64,000 nucleotides of DNA from Caballeronia temeraria (GCF_001544795.2 NZ_FCOI02000006.1:62001-126000), one strand, 5' to 3'; shown: positions 43,538 to 53,011, counted from the first letter of the stretch. The notes: generated by a model not told the origin, from the letters alone. Translations and numbers: made by a program.

Positions 43538-45979
43538 ATGAACCACGACACCTCACCCGCCGCCAGCTTCAGCACTGCGTGGCTTCAGCTGTGGGCCGGG
43601 TCTACTGACGACTATTCCATTTTCGCCCTTTCGCCTAACGGCGTCGTGATGACGTGGAACCCGGGGGGCGAACGTATTCAAGGGTACAGGGCTGACGAAA
43701 TCATAGGGCAGCCCTTCTCCGTCTTTTACATGGAGACCGAACAGGCCTCGGGCGCGCCCGAGGCCGCACTTAAAGCTGCGGCCAGTTCAGGGCGCTACGT
43801 TAGCGAAGGGTGGCGTCTGAGAAAGGACGGCACGAGTTTTTGGGCCCATGTCGTCATGACAGCACTTCGTGACAGCGCCGGTCAGCTTTTGGGCTTTGGA
43901 AAGGTCGTTCAGGATGTCAGTGACAAAAAGGCGGCTTACGACGCGGTGCTGCAAAGCGAGCGGAGCTTTCGCCTGCTGGTTCAGGGTGTCATCGACTATG
44001 CCATCTTCATGCTGTCGCCCGACGGCCGGGTCACAAGCTGGAACTCCGGCGCCCGGCGGATCAAGGGATACAGCGAAAGCGAGATTGTGGGCTCGCATTT
44101 TTCAAGGTTTTACACGCCCGAGGACGTCGCCGCCGGGGTACCGTTTCGCGGGCTGGAAACGGCAAGACGCGAAGGCCGTTTCGAGGCAGAAGGTTGGCGC
44201 GTGCGGCGGGATGGCAGCCGCTTCTTCGCACACGTCATCATTGACGCGATCCGCGAGAACGGTGAGCTCGTCGGTTTTGCGAAGGTCACCCGGGACATAA
44301 CCGAGCGTCGCCGTGCTTCGGAACTACTTGAGCAAACGCAGCGCGCTTTGTTCCAGGCGCAGAAAATGGAGGCGTTGGGAAAACTGACCGGCGGGGTGGC
44401 ACACGATTTCAACAATGTCCTGCAGGTGCTACGGGGAAACTTGGAACTGCTCGAAAGCAGGTACGGACGGGACAACTGGAGCGCCGAGCGCTTGGGCAAG
44501 GCGATCGACGCCGTGGATCGCGGCGCGAAACTGGCCTCTCAGCTGCTCGCCTTCGGACGTCAGCAACCGCTTGCGCCCCTGGTCATTAATCCCGCGCGCC
44601 AGCTTCGCGTGCTAGACGACCTGTTGCGCCGGGCGCTGGGCGAGACGATCGAAATTGAGTCTGTTGTCGTGGGCGGTCTCTGGAACATCCTCGTCGATCC
44701 GCATCAGTTGGAAAACGTGATTCTAAATCTGGCCATCAATGCACGCGACGCAATGCCGGATGGCGGGAAGCTTACACTCGAACTCGCCAACGCAACGTTG
44801 GACGACGAATACGTATCGACGGTCCCTGACGTCAGGGCCGGACAGTATGTCATGCTGGCTGTCACGGACACCGGGACCGGCATGAGCCGAGAAGTGATGG
44901 AGCGCGCTTTTGATCCGTTCTTCAGCACCAAACCGGAAGGCGAAGGTACTGGCCTTGGACTCAGCATGGCGTATGGGTTTGTCAGGCAGAGCGGCGGACA
45001 TATCAAGCTCTACAGCGAGATCGGCGAAGGAACAACTGTCAGGATCTATTTACCTCGCTCAACCGGTACGGCAGTCGAATTCCCGCCGCGCACGGGGGGC
45101 AGCGTGAAGCATGGCGAAGAGACCATTCTCGTGGTGGAGGATGATCCGCAGGTCCAATCGACGGTTGTCGAGCTTCTTACCGGTTTGGGCTACGCTGTGT
45201 TAAAAGCCAATGACGCCGAGCAGGCACTGGCTGTCGTCGCGAGCGGCGTGCACATCGATCTGTTATTTACGGACGTGGTCATGCCCGGGTCGTTGCGTAG
45301 CCCCGACATGGCAAAGCAAGCCACCCAGATGCTCCCTGGGCTCAAAGTGCTCTTCACTTCAGGGTACACGCAGAATGCTATCGTACACGGCGGCCGGCTG
45401 GACCCCGGCGTGGAACTGCTCAGCAAACCGTACAGCCGTCAGCAGCTCGCGATGAAGATACGGCAGGTGCTCGGCGACAGCGATAGCAAGGTCGTCGAAC
45501 AACCGATGGCCGAATCCGGCGATGACCCTGATGTTCCGGTCCGACGCCCCGAAGAATTGCGGGTCCTCGCGGTCGACGATGACCCCGCGTCGCTCGACGC
45601 GCTCTGTGAACTGCTCCTGCTGCTAGGAATCGACGCACGGCGCGCGGAAAGCGCCGCGGGCGCGCTCGACATGCTTGCAGTGGGCGACATTGACGTTCTT
45701 CTGACAGACGTCGTCATGTCCGACATATCGGGGCTGGAGCTGGCGCGCCGTGCCACGGCCATGCAACCGAGCCTTGAGGTTATTTTCGCTTCCGGAAACA
45801 CGCTGCCGGAGCAAGAAACCCGGCAATTCGAATGGTCGGCGCTGCGCAAACCGTATTCGCTTGCGCAGTTGCAGGATACGCTGCAGTCGGCTAGTAACCG
45901 GCAGGCAAAGCGGAAAGCAGGCAGAGGCGATCACAACAGGTTCCGCGACTCAGACAAGAAACCGGGCTCTGGATCCTAG
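43538..45979 (+). CDS. hybrid sensor histidine kinase with two PAS and two receiver domains
   Basis: From ATG 43538 the protein has 813 residues. PAS domains lie at about 20 to 130 (YSIFALSPNGVVMTWNPGGE) and 148 to 258 (YAIFMLSPDGRVTSWNSGAR), both with PAC-like ends, so the signal is cytoplasmic. HisKA has LTGGVAHDFNNVLQVLRGNL with His289. HATPase has NLAINARDAMPDGG and GTGLGLSMAYGFV. Receivers follow at about 545 to 660 (phospho-site in LLFTDVVMPG) and 690 to 800 (VLLTDVVMSD). No membrane segments. The frame is open to ATG 43481, which is possible but adds unlikely sequence; neither ATG has a strong ribosome site. Confidence 0.92.
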   Translation: MNHDTSPAASFSTAWLQLWAGSTDDYSIFALSPNGVVMTWNPGGERIQGYRADEIIGQPFSVFYMETEQASGAPEAALKAAASSGRYVSEGWRLRKDGTSFWAHVVMTALRDSAGQLLGFGKVVQDVSDKKAAYDAVLQSERSFRLLVQGVIDYAIFMLSPDGRVTSWNSGARRIKGYSESEIVGSHFSRFYTPEDVAAGVPFRGLETARREGRFEAEGWRVRRDGSRFFAHVIIDAIRENGELVGFAKVTRDITERRRASELLEQTQRALFQAQKMEALGKLTGGVAHDFNNVLQVLRGNLELLESRYGRDNWSAERLGKAIDAVDRGAKLASQLLAFGRQQPLAPLVINPARQLRVLDDLLRRALGETIEIESVVVGGLWNILVDPHQLENVILNLAINARDAMPDGGKLTLELANATLDDEYVSTVPDVRAGQYVMLAVTDTGTGMSREVMERAFDPFFSTKPEGEGTGLGLSMAYGFVRQSGGHIKLYSEIGEGTTVRIYLPRSTGTAVEFPPRTGGSVKHGEETILVVEDDPQVQSTVVELLTGLGYAVLKANDAEQALAVVASGVHIDLLFTDVVMPGSLRSPDMAKQATQMLPGLKVLFTSGYTQNAIVHGGRLDPGVELLSKPYSRQQLAMKIRQVLGDSDSKVVEQPMAESGDDPDVPVRRPEELRVLAVDDDPASLDALCELLLLLGIDARRAESAAGALDMLAVGDIDVLLTDVVMSDISGLELARRATAMQPSLEVIFASGNTLPEQETRQFEWSALRKPYSLAQLQDTLQSASNRQAKRKAGRGDHNRFRDSDKKPGSGS

Positions 45980-46441
45980 TGCCCTTAGACCCGCGCTGCC
46001 CCGAGTTTGCTGGCGAGACAGTGAGCGCCCGCCTGCCATGAGAAGTTTCGAAATCAGTGACCGCAAATGGCCGGCAGTGAGCGGAACAAGTGCCTGCGGT
46101 CCTACATTCTGTCGGGTCTATCCAGCTCGGCGGAGTTCGCGAACGTGTTCTTCGCGGACCTTCTCTCAGTCCGAGGCGTCTCGGCGGGGACGGGTTCTCG
46201 GCGCCCCCTTACTTGCGCAGTCGAGTCAAACGGGTGTCAACGGGCTCGGGCGGCATGTCATTGCAGCAATGCAAACTGGCTTCGTTAGTGTTAGCCGACG
46301 GGATGCGCAGACGCACGCGTTGTAAGTCGTGCCAATTACATGCCCGCGCAGTTGCGCGCCCCTGCGACAGGAGGCGGGCGAATGCGTGAGCGAGCGGTGC
46401 ACAGCGCAACGTCGTCGCGCAGCGAGAGGGCGTCATGCCTT
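45980..46441. other. gap without a supported gene
   Basis: Overlapping short frames on both strands lack starts and family features. I see nothing definite here. Confidence 0.3.
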
Positions 46442-46702
46442 TCACGACGTTTCGTCGAAAACGCGATGGCCGATAAGGATGATCGCGTATTCCAAGGCAT
46501 TGCGTTGAGCTTCGGGCGCACTCTCGGACGGTCGGGAGGAACGCGGCAGGTGCCCGTCGGCGAGTACCTCGCCGCCCCTGTCCATGCGCTCGATTGCGAC
46601 GTAACCGCCGGGCGAGGACGTCCGCGTTTGAAGCTCGAGAACCGGGAACGTCAGAATGCCGACTGTATAGTCGCCCCATGTTTCCTGAAGTACGTCAAGC
46701 AT
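46442..46702 (-). CDS. small hypothetical protein
   Basis: ATG 46702 is preceded by GGAG eight bases upstream and encodes 86 residues starting MLDVLQETWGDYTVGILTFP. The sequence is soluble with a regular hydrophobic pattern and ends ALEYAIILIGHRVFDETS. It looks like genuine coding sequence, but I do not recognise a family. Confidence 0.5.
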   Translation of the reverse strand: MLDVLQETWGDYTVGILTFPVLELQTRTSSPGGYVAIERMDRGGEVLADGHLPRSSRPSESAPEAQRNALEYAIILIGHRVFDETS

Positions 46703-46972
46703 CGGATGACTCCAACACCTGGAAGCTTGTCCTGTCCGGGCCGAACTGATCTGATATTTTGTTTTTGGTCCAGCTGGTTTCGACTTGAATGAGTCGCTAT
46801 CGTCTCGTCGCACCTCGGATCGTCGGCTCAGGCATCTCCGCCTCAGAGCAAGTGCAGCCTTCCGACAGGGAGCACTTGCTCTGTCTATGTAGAGATCCCA
46901 GCGTGCCACACGCAGCGATTCGGGCATCAGGGCGATGGCCAGACCTCCTTTGGAGTTGGCGTTATTGTTCGA

Positions 46973-47045
46973 TGGGCCGTACTGGATTCGAACCAGTGAC
47001 CAACGGATTAAAAGTCCGCTGCTCTACCAGCTGAGCTAACGACCC
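46973..47045 (-). tRNA. tRNA-Lys (anticodon TTT)
   Basis: The 73-base reverse-strand sequence folds as a cloverleaf: acceptor GGGTCGT pairs with ACGGCCC, the D arm is GCTCAGCTGGTAGAGC, the anticodon stem-loop is CGGACTTTTAATCCG with TTT at the anticodon, and the T arm is CTGGTTCGAATCCAG. The discriminator is A and CCA is not encoded. It sits 15 bases downstream of the hsp20 cluster on the same strand. Confidence 0.96.
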
Positions 47046-47060
47046 GGTTCCCTCGATGCG

Positions 47061-47627
47061 CTAGCCGATATCGATTGTGCGGCTCGCCGCGCGCGTCGGC
47101 TCTAATTTCGGCACCGTCAATGTGAGCACGCCATTGTCGAACTTCGCGAGGGCGCGCTCGGGGTCAGCGTAATCCGGCATCGGGATCGTGCGCACGAAGG
47201 TTCCATGGGCGCGCTCCAGCCGGTAGCAGCCGTTCTCTTCGCTGCGCACATCCGCCTTTTTATCGCCACGCAGCACGATCGCCCCGTCCTCCACGCTGAC
47301 ATTCAGATCTTCGCGCGCCATGCCGGGTAGTTCGGCGGTGACCCGCAGCACCTTCCCCTCATCGACCACGTCGATGCGCGGCTGGAAGCGCGATGAACTG
47401 AAGTCGCCGAACCATCGTTCGAGCGCACCGCGACCCGCAAATGGGTCATGAAGGAACTCCTCCATTGCACGCCACGGTTCGCGTGAAAACAGTCGCTGAA
47501 TGTCAGGCCACGACGCCCGCCACTGTTCGTTTGCCGACGGAGGTTCCGAGTTCTCGTCTGCATCGGACTTGCGGGCTGACCCGCGAAGGAACTTGAAGGG
47601 ATTCCATTTCTTCGGATCGGTGTTCAT
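47061..47627 (-). CDS. Hsp20/alpha-crystallin small heat shock protein
   Basis: From ATG 47627, seven bases after GAGGAGAG, the 188-residue protein has a charged N-terminal arm, then the alpha-crystallin domain from about 90: PRIDVVDEGKVLRVTAELPG, DLNVSVEDGAIVLRGDKK and RTIPMPDYADPERALAKFDN followed by GVLTLTVPK. The terminal RTIDIG lacks the exact I-x-I motif but has IDI. It is the third gene of an hsp20 run and holds unfolding proteins under heat or oxidant stress. Confidence 0.92.
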   Translation of the reverse strand: MNTDPKKWNPFKFLRGSARKSDADENSEPPSANEQWRASWPDIQRLFSREPWRAMEEFLHDPFAGRGALERWFGDFSSSRFQPRIDVVDEGKVLRVTAELPGMAREDLNVSVEDGAIVLRGDKKADVRSEENGCYRLERAHGTFVRTIPMPDYADPERALAKFDNGVLTLTVPKLEPTRAASRTIDIG

Positions 47628-47811
47628 TCGTACTCTCCTCTTTGGCGTGGCAGACCACCATTCCGACCAGCGCAACAACGTCGCTAGGAGGAGACTGCTT
47701 GCGCACGGTTCCGCCTGTTCGCAGGCTGAGTCGGGGACCAAGCAGTCGACAGGTGGCAGCCAGACGGCCACCACCCTGTTCTCTTCCTACCGTTGCTGCC
47801 GGCCCGCTGGC

Positions 47812-48219
47812 TCAGTCCGTCCTTACTTCGATCCGGCGCGGCCGGGCTTCGTCGCGGCGCGGTATTGTCAACTTCAACACGCCATCTTTCAGGTTCGCAT
47901 CGATTTTCGATGCGTCCAGGTCAGCCCCAAGCGAGAACGCCCGGGCGAAGTGGGGCCGACGAATCTCCGCGTGCTGCAGGCGCAGCCCTGCCGGCGTAGG
48001 TACCACCGCCTCGGCCTCGATGTACAGGCTGCCATCGTGTACCTTTACCTCGAGGCGGTCTTTTGTCACGCCGGGCAAATCCGCCCACAGGATTACGCCC
48101 TGACTATCCTCGAAGATGTCCACGGGCGGCGTTAGCGTGATCCGGCGTTGCGACTGGTCACCTTCGCGCCGGGCCACTTCAGTTTCATCTTTCCTGGAAA
48201 GCTCTGTCGTGTCGTTCAT
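47812..48219 (-). CDS. Hsp20/alpha-crystallin small heat shock protein
   Basis: The 135-residue chaperone has PPVDIFEDSQGVILWADLPG, DRLEVKVHDGSLYIEAEA, FARAFSLGADLDASKIDANL and GVLKLTIPR, a full alpha-crystallin domain. The end RRIEVRTD supplies an I-x-V anchor. A GAGGAGAA-type site precedes ATG 48219. It lies 27 bases after the preceding hsp20 gene and is surely co-transcribed with it. Confidence 0.93.
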   Translation of the reverse strand: MNDTTELSRKDETEVARREGDQSQRRITLTPPVDIFEDSQGVILWADLPGVTKDRLEVKVHDGSLYIEAEAVVPTPAGLRLQHAEIRRPHFARAFSLGADLDASKIDANLKDGVLKLTIPRRDEARPRRIEVRTD

Positions 48220-48246
48220 GATGTTCTCCTCAATCCGCGAAGGGTC

Positions 48247-48690
48247 TCATTGAACCGTGATGGCCCGCGGCTTAGACGTTTCCCGCTTGCCGATGCTCAC
48301 GCTCAGGCAACCATTGATGTACTGCGCCGTCACCTTGTTGGGGTCCGCGTGCTGCGGCAACTCAATGACGCGCCGGAAAGTCCCGATGAACCGCTCCTGC
48401 GCGTAGGTGCGCATGTCGTCGCCAGTCGCTTCTGGCGGCGAAGGCTCGCGCGCGCCGCTGATGGTCAGCAGCCCCTTGTCGATGGACACATCGAGTTTCT
48501 GCGGGTCGACACCGGGCGCGAACGCGACGATCTCGATCGAGTCGTCGGTCGAGCCGATGTTGATCTGCGGGAAGGCGCCGAAGGGCCCGGAACGGATACT
48601 GGACGGGAAACCGCCGAAAAGGCCTGCCATCTGCCGTTGCAGACGGTCGAACTCGCTAAAGAGGTCGGTCCCGAAGTTGAGTTCGCTCAT
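48247..48690 (-). CDS. Hsp20/alpha-crystallin small heat shock protein
   Basis: The first gene of the run encodes 147 residues from ATG 48690 (GGAGGA eight bases upstream; ATG 48696 is too close to that site). N-terminal LFSEFDRLQRQMAGLFGGFP is typical of class A Hsp20. The domain includes PQINIGSTDDSIEIVAFAPG, KGLLTISG and GTFRRVIELPQHADPNKVTA, ending in RAITVQ (I-x-V). An RpoH-like promoter lies 130 bases upstream, and the whole leader is duplicated near 50003-50168. Confidence 0.93.
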   Translation of the reverse strand: MSELNFGTDLFSEFDRLQRQMAGLFGGFPSSIRSGPFGAFPQINIGSTDDSIEIVAFAPGVDPQKLDVSIDKGLLTISGAREPSPPEATGDDMRTYAQERFIGTFRRVIELPQHADPNKVTAQYINGCLSVSIGKRETSKPRAITVQ

Positions 48691-48821
48691 GGTCATTTCC
48701 TCCTTCGAACGAGCAGGAAGACGAACCGGCTTACGCGTTCCAGTCCGTCTGCCGTGCCGCGGGCAAACAAATCGAAACACGCAGCGCGCCGGACTGCGGC
48801 GCGACTGCCTGAGCGCAATCT

Positions 48822-48850
48822 AAGATAGGTTGCGAGACAGGAATTTCAAG
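48822..48850 (-). promoter_or_regulatory. RpoH (sigma-32)-like promoter of the hsp20 run
   Basis: Reverse strand: CTTGAAA at 48850-48844 as -35, then 14 bases, then CCTATCTT at 48829-48822 as -10. This compares with the sigma-32 consensus CTTGAAA and CCCCATnT. Spacing is right and heat shock genes follow, so heat induction is likely. Confidence 0.65.
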
Positions 48851-49310
48851 GGCGAGCTGCGATGTTTTGTTGATGGAAAGGGCCGGCCGCATCGACGGCC
48901 GCCTCCCCAATCTTTACGGCGCTCCTGACTGACATGCGACGACACCATCGATTCAAATAGGAATGGATGAGCCGAGGGGGCACCGAATTCTCTTGCGCTC
49001 CAATAAGGTTTCCCGCCCGAGGCGATGCGCACGGCGGTCGAAGTCATCCGTTTGCCGGTCGGCAGCAATCTGAACACCCGGGACGCAGCAGTTTCGAGCG
49101 TCCTGAGCGTGGCGTCCGCGCGGATAATTTTTTGCCACACAGAAGAGGTGTCGATCTGCACTTCGTGGCGACGAGAGGATGCCGGCAGACAAGCTCGGCG
49201 TTACCGCCAATCCAATCCAGTAACGCGTAGCCTTCCACCACATCGCTTTGTGCTGGAAGCGGACCGAGTAGACCGAGTAACGGACTGCCCTATTCAGCAC
49301 CGGACGATTT
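48851..49310. other. gap without a supported gene
   Basis: A reverse frame starting near 49161 has a partly protein-like stretch (VWQKIIRADATLRTLETAAS), but it runs into the hsp20 promoter and has no ribosome site. Nothing else stands out. Confidence 0.3.
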
Positions 49311-49685
49311 TTACCACACCGGAAACACAACGTCCGGCTGTGGTGAAAACCGAATGCCTGAGCTAGGACACGTCACGCGCCCCCTGACGACCACCCGCTG
49401 GTCGAGGTAAGGAAGCAATAGCGTCGGACCTTGGGTGCCGCTTACGCCTAGCAGAATATCGTTGACCACCTTGTCGCTGCAGGGTGAGGTCGCCGGGCGA
49501 TCCAGGAGGATCGTTGTATAGTCGCCCGGGGCGTACTGGTCGCTGCCTCGCTGGATCGTCCCCGTAATCCAAATATCGCCCTCCAGGGGCAAGGTCCGCA
49601 GCGGCGAGCTTGTTGAAGATGCGTCGCCGGTCCAGAATATGGTTATCGCAGCCGCAGCCGCGAGTAATACCTTTCGTGCGTTCAT
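49311..49685 (-). CDS. secreted hypothetical protein
   Basis: From ATG 49685 the 124-residue protein has a signal peptide (MNARKVLLAAAAAITIF, cleavage near DASS) and a small beta-rich mature domain with GTIQRGSDQYAPGDYTTILL, LLLPYLDQRVVVRGRVTC and two cysteines that could form a disulfide. The layout loosely resembles DUF4431, in which a ligand- or copper-binding role is not proven. The frame extends upstream to 49748. Confidence 0.65.
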   Translation of the reverse strand: MNARKVLLAAAAAITIFWTGDASSTSSPLRTLPLEGDIWITGTIQRGSDQYAPGDYTTILLDRPATSPCSDKVVNDILLGVSGTQGPTLLLPYLDQRVVVRGRVTCPSSGIRFSPQPDVVFPVW

Positions 49686-50002
49686 AGCCCACGCCTCATA
49701 CTCTTGCAGGCCCATTGGGGCAAATCCCTTGTCCATCGCTCTCTTCAATTCAAAGCGTGTTGGTGGCTGGCGTTATCGCGGCACCTGAAAGTCACGCATG
49801 CGTACAAACAACGCGGTGGGACGCGCATCGCACAATTGCTTGCACGCACAACGGCGCTGCGCGACTACGTTTCTACGGGGGGGGAAAACTGGCGGAGTCT
49901 CGACGCGTGGCACCGCCAGTAGCGCATGCGACCGACGCGCTGCACGAGCAGAGGACGCGCTCGACCAGACCAAACGAAGCCGAGCGCAAAAAAGCTTGCT
50001 CA

Positions 50003-50168
50003 TCGTCTTCTCCTTCGACGCAGCAAGGAAGAGAACGGGCTTGCGCGCTCCGGTTCGCCTGCGATGCTGCCAGCAAACAAATAGAAACACGCAGCGTGCG
50101 ACCGGTCGGGCGGCGGACACACTGCCTGAGCTAAAAATAACGTACTAAATCTCGCCAAAAATTTCAAG
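50003..50168 (-). repeat. duplicated hsp20 leader and start region
   Basis: This reverse-strand segment matches 48690-48850 in order: CTTGAAA at 50168-50162, GCTCAGGCAGT, CTGCGTGTTT, ATTTGTTTGC, and AAGGAGAA before ATG 50003. The -10 equivalent is degraded (TAGTACGT). The downstream frame starts MSKLF, like MSELN, but then loses all Hsp20 similarity. It appears to be the remains of a duplicated hsp20 gene, with only the control region preserved. Confidence 0.7.
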
Positions 50169-50542
50169 TCGCCGCGGTGAACTGACGAGCGCCGCCGCGA
50201 GTGACAGCGCGACTTCCGTCGCAAGGCCGCGAAGACGAGAGACGGCGAGCTGGGGTCGAGCACGGTACGCCGCCACAAACGCATTGCTTCTGCGGCCCTC
50301 ATCCCACTGCGTTTCAGGCACCGCCAATGGAGGTGTGAACCCACGGCTGCTACGCTCCCCGGCGACAGGCGTCGACACCGTCGTGACAGGCTCACAGCGC
50401 GATGGTCCCGTTGCGGGAATCGATGTCGTCGTGCATGACATCGCCTGACCGCTCGTGCTAGCTCTTCCGGTCCAACGTACGGCTTGAAAATCGTCGCTTT
50501 GCCCATATCGTCCGGCGCAAATAGATCGATCTGGAGGACACC
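50169..50542. other. gap without a supported gene
   Basis: A reverse frame (50145-50441, MSCTTTSIPATG...) has some coding character but overlaps the conserved leader copy and has no good start signal. I cannot support a gene. Confidence 0.3.
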
Positions 50543-50926
50543 ATGGAATTCGATACTGATTGGCGTACGCTTGGCAAGCACCGCATCCGGCTGCGCTCGG
50601 CCAAGGGCTTCCCGACCGAAGTCATGTACCAGCTCGCAGAAGTGACGCGAACCGCGGTCGATAACAACATGAGTGCGCGGGCGCGCATCGTCGACATCGT
50701 CTTCCAACAAGAGAAGACCTACGATATAACAGTCGGCTCCACTCTAGTGGAGGATCGGATCTGCGCGCCGCAACTGGAGGCCGCGATCGCAACGGTGATG
50801 GGCCTTCTGCCGGACCAAGTCAATATCCTTGTCCGGATCGTGGCCCAGGAAGAGGTCGACCTGCACTTCGGGGTGTATGAGCGCATGCTCGCGGAAAAGG
50901 TCGGTGCCGTGCCACCGATACAGTGA
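50543..50926 (+). CDS. hypothetical protein upstream of the KaiC-like gene
   Basis: The 127-residue protein starts at ATG 50543, six bases after TGGAGGA. It is soluble, acidic at the C terminus, with a regular alpha/beta pattern (KHRIRLRSAKGFPTEVMYQL, ARARIVDIVFQQEKTYDITV, DQVNILVRIVAQEEVDLHFG). I do not recognise it. The strong ribosome site and codon bias make it real. Confidence 0.7.
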   Translation: MEFDTDWRTLGKHRIRLRSAKGFPTEVMYQLAEVTRTAVDNNMSARARIVDIVFQQEKTYDITVGSTLVEDRICAPQLEAAIATVMGLLPDQVNILVRIVAQEEVDLHFGVYERMLAEKVGAVPPIQ

Positions 50927-51237
50927 TGTCAGGCTAGGTTAGCCGCAGCACAAGGGCGAGACCGGCGGTGACCTCGCGTCTAGCCAACTTGCTTGCCACA
51001 GCTGTAGCGATCGAGCACCTGGAGCACGCCTCGTCTCGCGCTTGTCCGCTTGCCATCGAACATCGCTTGTCCGCGGCGCAGCAACACGGCGTGCAGTCGC
51101 GCGCAGTGCGAGCGTCTGTGCTTTGCGCCGCATCCCATTTTCGAGATCGGGTACAACTATAAAGGCGCGCGGCGGCGGCACGTCGGCGCGCAGGGCTAAA
51201 ATTTTCGCTCGTATGACGACGCTGGAAGGCTAGTTGC
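50927..51237. other. gap upstream of the KaiC-like gene
   Basis: No supported gene. A GGAAGG ribosome-site-like sequence near 51224-51229 precedes ATG 51238. Regulatory elements for the kaiC-kinase pair would be expected here, but none is clear. Confidence 0.3.
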
Positions 51238-53007
51238 ATGGGCGCCGCCGGGTCCAGGGCCATGACGTCCAAAGTAGAAACTCCACTTTACTTGCCCGAC
51301 GGTATCAAGGACATCATCGACCGGCCGTGCCGGTGCCAATGCCATTACTTGTGCTGCCCGCGCCTGTGCCCCTGCCCCTACCCGTGCCCCTGCCAGTGGC
51401 GCAATCTCTGGGACGCGAACGCTGACGCGAATATGGCCCACTTTTTGCATGCCCTAGCGCCCGACGGTACAGACCCCAAACTGAGAACTATGTCAGCGAT
51501 CATCCATCAGCCAGATTCCGGCCGTATTGCATCGGGCGTTGAGGGCCTCGACGATATCCTGGGCGGCGGGTTGACACCGCACCGCATGTATCTTATCGAA
51601 GGCGCACCGGGCGCAGGCAAAACGACCTTGGCCATGCAGTTTTTACTCAAGGGTGCCGAGATCGCGGAGCCAGGCTTGTACGTGACCTTGTCGGAGACGA
51701 AGGCTGAACTCGTCGCCGTCGCGAAAAGCCATGGCTGGGACACAGCCCGCATCACGATCATCGAACTGCTCACGGATGAGGGCCTGGATCCCCGTTACGA
51801 ACAAACGGTCTTGCATCCCGCCGAAGTGGAACTGGGAGAAACCGTGCGTGACGTCATCGCGCAGGTCGACGAACTGAAGCCAGTCCGCCTCGTCTTCGAC
51901 AGCCTGTCCGAACTCCGCATGTTGTCGCAGAACCCGCTGCGATACCGGCGTCAGATCCTCGCCTTGAAGCGCTACTTCGCGACCCGCGCCTGTACGGTGA
52001 TGCTGCTTGATGACAACACCTCGGAACCCGGTGATCTCCAGCTGCATAGCATCGCGCATGGCGTGATCAGCCTCGACAATCTGGTACACGACTATGGCGG
52101 CGAACGCAGGCGGCTGCGCATTGCCAAGATGCGCGGCATTAAGTTTCGCGAGGGTTACCACGACATGACCCTCGAAACCGGCGGCATCAAGGTCTACCCC
52201 CGCCTCGTCGCGGCAGAGCATCACATTGACTATTCAGCGAATGCATTAACCACGGGCACCAAAGCACTGGATGCACTTCTAGGCGGTGGCCTTTTCCCCG
52301 GGACGAACACGGTATTCGTCGGCCCATCGGGAGTCGGTAAGACGACCACGGTCGCGTCGTGTCTGTTGGCTGCACTAGAGCGTGGACAAACGTGCGTCTA
52401 CTATCTTTTTGACGAGACGCGATCCACGCTGCTGAGGCGTTCAACCAGCCTTGGCATCGATCTGGGGCGACACCTTGATAGTGGGCTGCTGACGTTGCGC
52501 CAGGTCGATCCGGCCGAAATGTCACCGGGCGAATTCGCTAGCGATGTTAGGAAAAGCGTAGAGCAGGACAACGCGCGCTATGTCGCGATCGATAGTCTCA
52601 ACGCGTTCTTGCAAGCGATGCCCGGGGAACGCTATCTGCTGTTGCAGATGCATGAGTTGCTCACCTACCTGAATCAGCGCGGCGTGGTTACCATGCTTGT
52701 TCTGGGACAGCACGGTGTCATTGGCGAGATTCAGAGCGACATTGATATCAGTTATCTCAGCGACGTGGTCGTATTGTTTCGTTACTTCGAGCGTCGCGGC
52801 GAGGTGCTCACCGCGGTCACCGCGGTCAAGAGTCGCACGAGTGGACACGAGCGCTCGATCCGCCAGTTCCAGCTTGGCAGCGGCGGTCTAATCGTCGGCG
52901 AAGCGTTGCGCGACTTTGAAGGCATTCTGGGTGGTCTACCCAGATACCAGGGGGAGACGGCGATGCTGCCTCCTTCGAGCGGCACGAAGAAACCCTTCTC
53001 CGACTAG
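51238..53007 (+). CDS. KaiC-like double-domain RecA-fold ATPase
   Basis: The frame encodes 589 residues. Two KaiC domains are clear: Walker A GAPGAGKTT at 122 to 130 with RLVFDSLSELRML, and Walker A GPSGVGKTT at 362 to 370 with YVAIDSLNAFLQA. This matches the KaiC/RadA-like ATPases found outside cyanobacteria, which often pair with histidine kinases. No KaiA or KaiB gene is nearby. Homologous sequence begins at ATG 51490 (MSAIIHQPDSGRIASGVEGL), giving 505 residues. However ATG 51238 has the better ribosome site (GGAAGG, eight bases), and the extra 84 residues contain a remarkable Cys/Pro-rich run near 31 to 53. Either start is possible. Confidence 0.9.
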   Translation: MGAAGSRAMTSKVETPLYLPDGIKDIIDRPCRCQCHYLCCPRLCPCPYPCPCQWRNLWDANADANMAHFLHALAPDGTDPKLRTMSAIIHQPDSGRIASGVEGLDDILGGGLTPHRMYLIEGAPGAGKTTLAMQFLLKGAEIAEPGLYVTLSETKAELVAVAKSHGWDTARITIIELLTDEGLDPRYEQTVLHPAEVELGETVRDVIAQVDELKPVRLVFDSLSELRMLSQNPLRYRRQILALKRYFATRACTVMLLDDNTSEPGDLQLHSIAHGVISLDNLVHDYGGERRRLRIAKMRGIKFREGYHDMTLETGGIKVYPRLVAAEHHIDYSANALTTGTKALDALLGGGLFPGTNTVFVGPSGVGKTTTVASCLLAALERGQTCVYYLFDETRSTLLRRSTSLGIDLGRHLDSGLLTLRQVDPAEMSPGEFASDVRKSVEQDNARYVAIDSLNAFLQAMPGERYLLLQMHELLTYLNQRGVVTMLVLGQHGVIGEIQSDIDISYLSDVVVLFRYFERRGEVLTAVTAVKSRTSGHERSIRQFQLGSGGLIVGEALRDFEGILGGLPRYQGETAMLPPSSGTKKPFSD

Positions 53008-53011
53008 CGCA

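Noticed and set aside
46973..47045. Genomic island attachment at tRNA-Lys
   Set aside because: No integrase or repeat of the tRNA 3' end was seen beside it; the integrase scar is 3.6 kb away and not linked by a repeat.
50145..50441. 98-codon reverse frame MSCTTTSIPATG...
   Set aside because: Partly coding-like, but it overlaps the duplicated hsp20 leader and lacks a start signal; not strong enough to list as a gene.
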